In this document: positions 1 to 5,748 of the stretch, in pieces
Numbering within the stretch: the first letter of the stretch is position 1
How the letters are laid out: the number at the start of each line of letters is the position of its first letter
Source: Fidelibacterota bacterium UBA6817
GTDB taxonomy: Bacteria; Fidelibacterota; Fidelibacteria; Fidelibacterales; Fidelibacteraceae
Length of the DNA: 6,588 nt
Reading direction: 5' to 3'
NCBI GenBank assembly: GCA_002452555.1
Contig: DKER01000129.1
Location: 1-6,588 of the forward strand
Notes under the pieces: model-generated
The model's input: the letters and a program-made list of their open reading frames with translations, nothing else
The model's database searches: none
Told to the model about the DNA's origin: nothing
Position numbers and translations under genes: made by a program

Positions 1-615
1 TTGAAGCGTGCATAGGGAACATGACGGTCTAACAGTGCAGATCAGAGCGCCCAGCTCCATCCATGCCTGGTTTATCCAACGGGGTTCACCCCACGCGAGT
101 GATGAATTGATCAATTGGGTAACCTTGTTCTGAAAACGTTTGGATGTTACTCTATCCTCTATGAGAAACAAACGTGCCATAACCCGCTTAGTATTGCCGT
201 CCAAAACACCGTGCGGATGGTTAAAGGCGATGCTGGCAATGGCTGATGATGTGTAATCTCCTATCCCGGGAATTTTTTGAAGCGCTTCCCGGCTGTCAGG
301 AAAGACGCCATTCAACGCTTCTACAATGGTTTTTGCCCCCTTATGCAGATTCCGGGCCCGCGAATAATACCCCAATCCTTCCCATATTTTTAAGACATCC
401 TGCAACGATGCAGATGCAAGATCAGATACCGTAGGGTACACTTTCAGCCATTTATTATAATAAGGAATAACTGTGATAACCTGAGTCTGCTGAAGCAAGA
501 CTTCGCTGATCCAGATTTTATAGGGATCTGTTTCACCGCGCCAAGGCATATTTCGACCGTTTTTTTTAAACCATGATATGAGACAATCTGTCATTTCCCG
601 CGAAACCTGCAACAT
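1..615 (-). CDS. mutY: Adenine DNA glycosylase MutY (partial; C-terminus outside window)
   Basis: MutY removes adenine mispaired with 8-oxoguanine or guanine, starting base-excision repair in the cytoplasm. The 205 codons present read without a stop to the left edge. Visible family signatures are PWR (24-26), WISEVLLQQTQV (35-46) with the catalytic Glu at E38 (E. coli E37), WEGLGYYSRARNLH (78-91), the helix-hairpin-helix IPGIGDYT (115-122), and VLDGNTKRVMARL (137-149) with the essential Asp at D139. NQAWMELGALIC (182-193) leads into the 4Fe-4S loop, with C193, C199 and C202 visible. The fourth cysteine and the 8-oxoG-reading NUDIX-like C-terminal domain lie outside the window. The loop is C-x5-C-x2-C, whereas MutY and endonuclease III normally have C-x6-C-x2-C-x5-C. 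The start at 615 gives an N-terminus of normal length. An in-frame ATG at 594 is a less likely alternative. The gene begins 3 bases after the phosphatase stop, so the two are probably cotranscribed and perhaps translationally coupled. Confidence 0.96.
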   Translation of the reverse strand, partial: MLQVSREMTDCLISWFKKNGRNMPWRGETDPYKIWISEVLLQQTQVITVIPYYNKWLKVYPTVSDLASASLQDVLKIWEGLGYYSRARNLHKGAKTIVEALNGVFPDSREALQKIPGIGDYTSSAIASIAFNHPHGVLDGNTKRVMARLFLIEDRVTSKRFQNKVTQLINSSLAWGEPRWINQAWMELGALICTVRPSCSLCTLQ

Positions 616-618
616 AGC

Positions 619-1332
619 CTACCAATCCCAATCCGCTGTGGAAAATCGAACCTCAAATACAGGAATAATTGGCGTCAAACGCTTCTTTTCCTTTTTTTCA
701 GAAAGGTATAATGCCCTGGTTGTTACAGTCCCTAAAACAGCACCGAACAGCACATCTGCCGGCCAATGTCTTTTATCGTTAATTCGGGATAAAGCTGTAA
801 TGATCGCAAGAGAATACATGGGAATTCCCGCAGCAGGCCCATGCCAGTTATACCAGAGTGTAGCCGTTGTAAAAGCAATGGATGAGTGACCTGAAGGGAA
901 TGATAAAGGCGTGTCATCCGGTCGTGTGCGACCGATGCTCCATTTTAAAGCATAGGTAAATCCCAGATTTATTGCATGAGCAGCCGCCATATGGCGTAGC
1001 GGTTCATAATAACGGTCATTCTCCAATCCCTCAAGAAGCGCTCCTGTGGCGGATACCGGGACAAACCAGAAGTCTGCAATGTAGTTGTCACAAAAATGTG
1101 CTGCTTTATCCGGCAAAAAAGGGTTTGCATAAATCTTTTCTTTATGCCGGATTTCAATTCTCGAAATGCCCAGGGATAGAATTGTCCCTGTACCAATGAC
1201 CGGCAACACAAAAGATTGTTTTAAACTATTGGGAATGACAGTTGTTAAATAATCTTTGTCGGATACCGCGGCTTTTACATGTGTTGTTGACAGAATTGAG
1301 AACAACAGAATTGTTAATATAGTTTTTTTCAT
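619..1332 (-). CDS. PAP2-superfamily phosphatase with signal peptide
   Basis: This is a 237-residue member of the type 2 phosphatidic acid phosphatase (PAP2) superfamily, which hydrolyses phosphomonoesters or pyrophosphates, usually on lipids, at the periplasmic face of the inner membrane. All three motifs are intact: K130-x6-R137P138 (KWSIGRTRP), PSGH at 146-149, and S182R183-x5-H189-x3-D193. H149 and H189 are the expected catalytic pair. The N-terminus (1-22) is a signal peptide ending near VKAA. Hydrophobic stretches around 41-58, 89-100, 115-130, 166-181 and 192-208 could be membrane helices. The tail is basic (EKKEKKR, 212-218). Undecaprenyl-diphosphate, phosphatidylglycerol-phosphate and lipid A phosphatases all share this fold, so the substrate cannot be assigned. 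No Shine-Dalgarno precedes the ATG; see the promoter entry for a possible leaderless transcript. mutY follows after 3 bases, but the products have no evident functional link. Confidence 0.93.
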   Translation of the reverse strand: MKKTILTILLFSILSTTHVKAAVSDKDYLTTVIPNSLKQSFVLPVIGTGTILSLGISRIEIRHKEKIYANPFLPDKAAHFCDNYIADFWFVPVSATGALLEGLENDRYYEPLRHMAAAHAINLGFTYALKWSIGRTRPDDTPLSFPSGHSSIAFTTATLWYNWHGPAAGIPMYSLAIITALSRINDKRHWPADVLFGAVLGTVTTRALYLSEKKEKKRLTPIIPVFEVRFSTADWDW

Positions 1333-1337
1333 ATAGG

Positions 1338-1366
1338 ATTTTAAGGAATAAGCTGCAGAATAACAA
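1338..1366 (-). promoter_or_regulatory. Candidate promoter of the phosphatase-mutY unit (possibly leaderless)
   Basis: On the minus strand TTGTTA (1366-1361) and TAAAAT (1343-1338) are separated by 17 bases, giving 4/6 and 5/6 matches to sigma70 elements. Only five bases (CCTAT) lie between the -10 element and the ATG at 1332. The expected start of transcription therefore falls on or next to the initiation codon. The absence of any purine-rich ribosome-binding site in front of this ATG agrees with leaderless translation. This rests on motif matching alone. Confidence 0.5.
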
Positions 1367-1386
1367 GACAGGTCTGAAAGCTTATC

Positions 1387-1415
1387 TTGATATTTTCTTT
1401 TGTCGTTACTAATAT
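1387..1415 (+). promoter_or_regulatory. Candidate sigma70-type promoter of the CorC-like/LptG-like unit
   Basis: TTGATA (1387-1392, 5/6) and TAATAT (1410-1415, 4/6) are separated by exactly 17 bases. Transcription would start near 1422, leaving a leader of about 18 nt before the ATG at 1440. The two elements overlap the arms of an 8-bp inverted repeat. Confidence 0.55.
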
Positions 1416-1418
1416 CAA
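1387..1418. repeat. 8-bp inverted repeat spanning the rightward promoter
   Basis: TTGATATT (1387-1394) and AATATCAA (1411-1418) are perfect inverted copies separated by 16 bases. The left arm contains the -35 hexamer and the right arm overlaps the -10 hexamer of the rightward promoter. A dimeric regulator with half-sites about 24 bp apart (over two helical turns) could bind here, but the arms are AT-rich and chance is not excluded. Confidence 0.4.
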
Positions 1419-1439
1419 TACAAATGAAAAACGGAAATT

Positions 1440-2660
1440 ATGAGACCTGAGCTTATCCTGACAATACTGGGAATTCTTTTTTCTTCCTATTTCAGCGGAG
1501 CCGAGCTTTCATTTACGGCAGCAAATCCTGTGAAGATAAGGATCTGGGCGGATAACGGGAAATGGGGCGCCGGGCGATCGTTTCGAATGCTGGAAAACCG
1601 GGAAAGTATTCTCACGGTTATTCTTGTGGGAAATACACTGGCTAATATTCTGGCCACATCCTATGCCACTCTTTATTTTCTGACGTTGAACATGTTCAGA
1701 GAATGGCAGATAATTATCATTATTGCCGTTATTATTCTGGTTTTTGGTGAACTCATCCCGAAATCGATTGTAAGAGAACGGCCTAACCAATCGATCATTA
1801 TATTTTCTATGACCATTCATGTTTTACGGATCCTTCTTTTACCCTTGACGTGGCCGGTTCAAAAACTGATACAAAGCATTTTATTTCTGACAGGCAGTCA
1901 GCCGGAGGAGTTTAGGACAGCTATCAGCAGGGATGAATTCGGGAAAAGTATTTCACTAAGCCACAAATCCGGCGTAATCGATGAAAGAGAAAAAGAATAC
2001 ATCCACAATGTGATTGATTTCTCCCACCAAACGGCCGGAGAAATTCAAACGCCCCGGCCTGATATAACAGGACTTCCGGTAACGGCATCGCTTTCCGAAG
2101 CCCGGGAGCTGTTTATTCAGTCCGGTTTTTCCAAATTGCTGATCTATTCTGATAATATTGATGAAATAAATGGTTTTATTGTCATTCATGACTTACTGAT
2201 AAAACCGGATTCCATTAAGGATATTGTACGTCCAATCCGCGTCTATCCCGAATCCAAACCAGTATTCGATATGTTACGGGAATTTCAGGAAAATAATATC
2301 AGTATCGCTGTTGTTGTAAATGAGTTTGGAGGAACATCCGGTATTGTAACCATGGAAGATCTTGTTGAAGAGATCTTTGGTGAATTTGAAGATGAGTATG
2401 ATGAAAATCATAATACGATCAAAACCCTGTCAAACGGGGATCTGGTTATGGGAGGCAGGGCCGAAATTGATGAACTCAATAAGAATTACCATCTGGAAAT
2501 TCCGGAAGGTGATTATGAGACCATCGCCGGTTATATCCTTGAAAATACGGACCGCTTTCCGGCTAAAAACGAAAAAATCATCATAAAAAAATTAGAATTC
2601 ACTATACTCAGAGCATCCGCCAAAAGTATCGATTATCTGAAAATCCATAGTCTGGTATGA
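1440..2660 (+). CDS. CorC/CNNM-family transporter (DUF21 + CBS pair + CorC_HlyC)
   Basis: This is a complete 406-residue inner-membrane protein of the family called hemolysin-like, CorC/TlyC or CNNM, whose characterised members are linked to Mg2+ (and Co2+) efflux and resistance. The transmembrane DUF21 domain covers about 1-150 and includes FSGAELSF (18-25), the conserved VGNTLAN (63-69) and GELIPKS (103-109), both in or next to membrane helices. A linker containing GVIDEREKEYIHNVIDFS (178-195) and TPRPDIT (204-210) leads into a pair of CBS domains, about 205-325, which bind adenine nucleotides in relatives. The second CBS domain carries the typical VVVNEFGGTSGIVTMEDLVEEIFGE stretch. The C-terminal CorC_HlyC domain is about 335-406. 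Length and domain order are normal for the family, and the hemolysin label is historical. The ribosome-binding site is weak (CGGAA, 1432-1436). The LptG-like gene starts 4 bases after the stop, so the two are very probably cotranscribed. Confidence 0.93.
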   Translation: MRPELILTILGILFSSYFSGAELSFTAANPVKIRIWADNGKWGAGRSFRMLENRESILTVILVGNTLANILATSYATLYFLTLNMFREWQIIIIIAVIILVFGELIPKSIVRERPNQSIIIFSMTIHVLRILLLPLTWPVQKLIQSILFLTGSQPEEFRTAISRDEFGKSISLSHKSGVIDEREKEYIHNVIDFSHQTAGEIQTPRPDITGLPVTASLSEARELFIQSGFSKLLIYSDNIDEINGFIVIHDLLIKPDSIKDIVRPIRVYPESKPVFDMLREFQENNISIAVVVNEFGGTSGIVTMEDLVEEIFGEFEDEYDENHNTIKTLSNGDLVMGGRAEIDELNKNYHLEIPEGDYETIAGYILENTDRFPAKNEKIIIKKLEFTILRASAKSIDYLKIHSLV

Positions 2661-2664
2661 TAGT

Positions 2665-3747
2665 ATGATCACGCTCTTCGACCGTTATCTGATTAGACGC
2701 TTTTTTGTGTTTTTTTTTGGTGCCCTGGCAGTTTTTCTCAGTATTTTTCTCGTTGTTGATCTTGTAGAAAACATCGATAAATTTATTGATAATGGCCTCA
2801 GCTTTTCGATGATCCTGGACTTTTATGTCAATATGTTTCCCTTTTACATTCATATTGCCATACCCATGGCTTCCTTATTGGCAATTGTTTTTCATCTCGG
2901 AAAACTGAATAAACTGAATGAACTGACAGCTATAAAAGCATCCGGAATCAGTTTATACCGGGTCGCGCTGCCTTTTATGCTTCTGGGGCTTGTGCTCAGT
3001 TATATCAGTTTCCAATTTGAAGATAAAATTGTTGTTCCCTCCAATCAAAGAGTGAATGAGATTAAACGGGATTATATGTCCAAACGGCGTAAAATTGACA
3101 GGCGTTTAAAAAACAATATTTTCCTGCAGCTTGAATCCGGTCGCGTTCTGAATATCCGAACCTATGATACATCGATGGATATTGGTCAGTATGCAACTCT
3201 TCAAACAATTGATAACGGACAGTTACAAGAACGGCTTGATGCAAAAAAAATCGTATGGAAAGATGATGCATGGCAGTTTATACAAGCAGAAAAAAGAACC
3301 TTTGAAAACGGATTGGTAAAGGCATTTACCTTCAGCGATACAGTTGTAATGCATTTATCGGTTACACCGGAAGAAGTGGGTCAAAAGAATTTGGATCCTG
3401 AGAATATGACATGGAAGCAATTGCGCACGTTTATCGGTAAAATCAGAGCTTTGGGACTCAATGATACGCAATGGCTTGTCAATCTTAATTTCAAAGCTGC
3501 TATGAATTTTACATCTTTTATCCTGATACTTTTTGGAATTCCGCTTGTATCGTATCAAACAAGGAGCCGGGGGCTTGGCCCGGGTATTGGTGTGAGCCTG
3601 ATGGTAATTTTTATCTATGTTACTGTTTTAAAAATTGGACAGACCATTGGCTTTACGGGATTTGTTTCCCCGTTCTGGTCTGTCTGGCTGCCAAATCTGA
3701 TCTTTTTGAGTTTGGGGCTGATCTTTCTTGTTAAAGCAAGAAAGTAA
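2665..3747 (+). CDS. lptG: LptF/LptG-family lipopolysaccharide export permease (LptG-like)
   Basis: LptF and LptG form the inner-membrane part of the LptB2FG ABC transporter, which extracts lipopolysaccharide from the inner membrane and feeds the LptC-A-D bridge. This 360-residue protein has the family layout. Three N-terminal membrane helices lie at about 13-34, 55-78 and 100-118. A periplasmic beta-rich domain follows, about 120-270, and then three C-terminal helices in about 275-358. NELTAIKASGIS (85-96) matches the cytoplasmic coupling segment that contacts LptB. The start (LFDRYLIRRF) and the ASG motif resemble LptG more than LptF, but the two paralogues are hard to tell apart without alignment. 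The length is typical. No clear Shine-Dalgarno is seen. The ATG lies 4 bases after the CorC-like stop, consistent with coupling. The partner permease and LptB are not in this window. The stop codon is one base from the stop of the convergent gene. Confidence 0.88.
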   Translation: MITLFDRYLIRRFFVFFFGALAVFLSIFLVVDLVENIDKFIDNGLSFSMILDFYVNMFPFYIHIAIPMASLLAIVFHLGKLNKLNELTAIKASGISLYRVALPFMLLGLVLSYISFQFEDKIVVPSNQRVNEIKRDYMSKRRKIDRRLKNNIFLQLESGRVLNIRTYDTSMDIGQYATLQTIDNGQLQERLDAKKIVWKDDAWQFIQAEKRTFENGLVKAFTFSDTVVMHLSVTPEEVGQKNLDPENMTWKQLRTFIGKIRALGLNDTQWLVNLNFKAAMNFTSFILILFGIPLVSYQTRSRGLGPGIGVSLMVIFIYVTVLKIGQTIGFTGFVSPFWSVWLPNLIFLSLGLIFLVKARK

Positions 3748-3748
3748 A

Positions 3749-4918
3749 TTATTTAAAGACTTTTTTACTGTCTGATTCGTGATAATACTCATTAACAGGA
3801 TGAATCTTGAAGTCGTCTGTAATATTGAAAACATGCCACACAGTGCCGGTTTTTCCCGGATCAGGGTAAAAAGAATTTTTTAACACACCGTTGGAAAAAA
3901 CATCAACCCTGGCCTGACTTCCGCATAATCCGGTAGAATTTCGTGAACTTTTTTGACTGTAATTATGAACGGCATATTTATAGACTCCTTTTGCCGGGAC
4001 GTAAATTGTCATGGTTTCCGGACCGTATCCATTTGTATCATCCCTGTCCAGAAAATTTCTACCGCCTACAAGAACCTTATTTGCCCACCATAGATGAAAA
4101 ACACCTTGACCCGGAGTGGGCCCTGTAAGATGAGCATCCAAATCCGAAGGGAAATTCCCCCAGGTTAATACGATTCGTACTTCTTTCATTTTTTGTGTCA
4201 TTGGTACACGCAAAAGTGTGGGGATTTCATTTAAATCCATTCGAAAAGCATACTCCGATCCTACATAATCATCTTTGGATATAACAGCTTTATAGTCACC
4301 AAATTCCTTCAGTTGAATTGCAGCTTCACCTTTAATGTCCGTTAAAGCTGAAGTAATAAGCGTTCCATTAAAATAAATATCTGCTTTAACATCTTTCAAG
4401 GGCGTTCCGTCTACTGCTTCAATCGCATTCAATTGAAAAAGCCGTAATTTTGGAAACATGCGCGGTGTCGGATAAAAGGTCCCGTCACTGATGGTGCCGG
4501 CCAGGAAAATCATTCCCGGTTCGTTGGGAATTGTTACCTTATGAGAAACCCTGTTTTTGTGATCATTCACCAAAACGACAACATCGGATTCCTGGAGTAA
4601 AGTCATCATGGATTCCTCAAACAGATCATCATCAGCAAACGAATTTGCAATCCAAACCTGAGCCTGCATGCTGTTTGTCTGATTTATCGTGAATTGCTGT
4701 TCATCTCCGGAAAATCGTTTAACGACTGATATGTTGTTGTCAGATGAAGGTTTGGTAAAATGTCCCCTTATCAGTTCAGTTTTACCGTTTTTTGTGTATT
4801 GAATTATTGCGGTTGGATCACCGGTAAATGAATTATAAGAAACAATAACATCCATTTCCTGTCCGCATAGAAAAGTCAAGGCAATGAATATAAACGAAAA
4901 AACTATACTTGATTTCAT
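3749..4918 (-). CDS. Secreted YfaP/DUF2135-like protein with a carboxypeptidase-regulatory-like domain
   Basis: This 389-residue exported protein has unknown function. A Sec signal peptide occupies about 1-19. C18 is not in a good lipobox (TFLC), so cleavage before Q20 is likelier than lipidation. Residues about 22-160 form a predicted beta-rich region I do not recognise. About 160-240 resembles a CarboxypepD_reg/transthyretin-like domain: a DGTPLKDVKADIYFNG start, a T193-D194-x-x-G197 turn, and a GDYKAVISKDDYVG end. About 246-370 matches the YfaP/DUF2135 pattern: LTWGNFPSDLDAHLTGP (251-267), then LDRDDTNGYGPETMTIY (290-306) and G-x-Y-K-Y-A-V-H-N-Y (311-320). Clustered Asp residues (259, 261, 291, 293, 294) could bind a metal such as Ca2+; that is inference. 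Shine-Dalgarno AGGA (4929-4926) lies 7 bases before the ATG. It is the last gene of the three-gene exported-protein unit, 22 bases after the preceding gene, and probably acts in the periplasm or on the cell surface. Confidence 0.85.
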   Translation of the reverse strand: MKSSIVFSFIFIALTFLCGQEMDVIVSYNSFTGDPTAIIQYTKNGKTELIRGHFTKPSSDNNISVVKRFSGDEQQFTINQTNSMQAQVWIANSFADDDLFEESMMTLLQESDVVVLVNDHKNRVSHKVTIPNEPGMIFLAGTISDGTFYPTPRMFPKLRLFQLNAIEAVDGTPLKDVKADIYFNGTLITSALTDIKGEAAIQLKEFGDYKAVISKDDYVGSEYAFRMDLNEIPTLLRVPMTQKMKEVRIVLTWGNFPSDLDAHLTGPTPGQGVFHLWWANKVLVGGRNFLDRDDTNGYGPETMTIYVPAKGVYKYAVHNYSQKSSRNSTGLCGSQARVDVFSNGVLKNSFYPDPGKTGTVWHVFNITDDFKIHPVNEYYHESDSKKVFK

Positions 4919-4925
4919 CTGTCAG

Positions 4926-4929
4926 TCCT
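4926..4929 (-). promoter_or_regulatory. Ribosome-binding site of the YfaP/DUF2135-like gene
   Basis: AGGA on the minus strand sits 7 bases before the ATG at 4918. It lies in the 22-base gap after the preceding gene, which supports this start and separate initiation at this gene within the operon. Confidence 0.7.
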
Positions 4930-4940
4930 GTATATTATTC

Positions 4941-5696
4941 TTACTTGTTTAATAACGGAGAAATTACATCGTTTTTAGGGATCTGGATCAGCACATAAAC
5001 CATATCTTTCTCAATATCCATCCATCGTTCCATAACCCGGATATTTCTGAGAAGGTACTTAACTTTTTGTGCCTGGACCTTTTCCATGGTGTCCTGGCGA
5101 TTGTTTTGAGTTTCAATCATTACGGTATGATATTGCACTGCCAGTCCGGTCATAATATTAAAAATTGCAAGATCTTCCGCTTTTTTCCAGGCATCGATTT
5201 TATTATAGCGGGATGTATATTCACCGATGCCGTAATAATAGCCGTTTTCAGCATAAAATGGATATTTATTTAACCAACCCGGCCGATTTATGGTTTTTAC
5301 GTGAATTTTTTTGATGCTGACTTTTAGATCCGGATTGGTAGAAAATGCTTCGATAAAATCCTGGGTTATCATATTTAAAGCAGTAAATGAACCTTTTACG
5401 GGATGAAGATTACCTTTGATCTTTTTCAGTTCATCAGGTGAATAGTTGTAATAATAATCACTGTGAACCTGATCCATATCCTGATAGCGGTAGAGAGTCC
5501 CCATAGCAACACATGACTTAAAAGCACACCATGTTGTTTCTGCATCGCTTACGGTTGAACCTCCGCGCCGGGCATAACCGGTAACGATATCACTATATTT
5601 ACCCGGAAACAAAAACCATTCGGGATATGTATTTTGAGCCGGTAACAAAACGGGGAAAACGAGCAAAATCAGAAATAATTTGAAGTTAGTTTTCAT
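4941..5696 (-). CDS. Secreted protein with one or two LPP20-like units
   Basis: This 251-residue exported protein has unknown function. I chose the ATG at 5696 because it places a signal peptide (MKTNFKLFLILLVFPVLLPAQ) at the N-terminus. The longer frame from a GTG at 5729 would begin inside a terminator hairpin. Cleavage before Q21 is likely. The C-terminal part (139-251) has the pattern of LPP20/FlgP-like domains: P139-x-W141, then G156-I-G158, an alanine-rich amphipathic helix (DAWKKAEDLAIFNI, 168-181), a helical middle, and a final strand VYVLIQIP (233-240). The N-terminal part (25-72) repeats the same order: P25-x-W27, G40-Y-A42, DAETTWCAFKSC (51-62). An ancient internal duplication is therefore likely. 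Family relatives are envelope lipoproteins or flagellar-associated proteins such as FlgP, but this protein has no lipobox. It is gene 2 of the exported-protein unit, after the terminator at 5707-5739, and has no clear Shine-Dalgarno, so expression may be low. Confidence 0.72.
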   Translation of the reverse strand: MKTNFKLFLILLVFPVLLPAQNTYPEWFLFPGKYSDIVTGYARRGGSTVSDAETTWCAFKSCVAMGTLYRYQDMDQVHSDYYYNYSPDELKKIKGNLHPVKGSFTALNMITQDFIEAFSTNPDLKVSIKKIHVKTINRPGWLNKYPFYAENGYYYGIGEYTSRYNKIDAWKKAEDLAIFNIMTGLAVQYHTVMIETQNNRQDTMEKVQAQKVKYLLRNIRVMERWMDIEKDMVYVLIQIPKNDVISPLLNK

Positions 5697-5706
5697 GAAT
5701 GATAAT

Positions 5707-5739
5707 AAAAAGGGGTGATTTTGAACCACCCCTTTTTTT
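5707..5739 (-). terminator. Intrinsic terminator between the lipoprotein gene and the next gene
   Basis: An 11-bp perfect stem (5707-5717 with 5727-5737) encloses a 9-base loop. GGGGTG pairs with CACCCC, flanked by A5 and T5. Read on the minus strand it ends in CACCCCTTTTTATTATC, a classic terminator U-tract, 10 bases after the lipoprotein stop (5749). The plus strand also ends in seven Ts, so it could act in both directions. It should stop most transcripts after the lipoprotein gene. The following gene then depends on readthrough, since I find no separate promoter between them. Confidence 0.88.
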
Positions 5740-5748
5740 GGCTTAATT

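Noticed and set aside
246..434. Plus-strand open frame of 62 codons at the left end
   Set aside because: It is antisense to the MutY helix-hairpin-helix region, and its translation has no domain or upstream ribosome-binding site.
578..889. Plus-strand open frame of 103 codons
   Set aside because: It lies antisense to the start of mutY and the 3' part of the phosphatase gene, both of which have full family motifs. Its own translation shows no recognisable domain.
2608..2853. Minus-strand open frame of 81 codons across the CorC-like/LptG-like junction
   Set aside because: It runs antisense to two well-supported genes, and its Lys-rich, low-complexity translation is typical of a shadow frame.
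3743..3769. AGTAAA...TTTACT inverted repeat at the convergent junction as a terminator
   Set aside because: The six-base stem is AT-rich with a 15-base loop. It is too weak to call, and the run of Ts overlaps the second arm rather than following it.
4864..4867. C18 of the DUF2135-like protein as a lipoprotein cysteine
   Set aside because: The preceding residues TFL do not fit the lipobox, because Leu is not accepted at -1. A signal peptidase I site before Q20 is more likely.
5697..5729. GTG start adding 11 residues to the LPP20-like secreted protein
   Set aside because: The extension is encoded inside the terminator hairpin and would put MVQNHPFLLSF before an otherwise normal signal peptide, so the ATG at 5696 is preferred.
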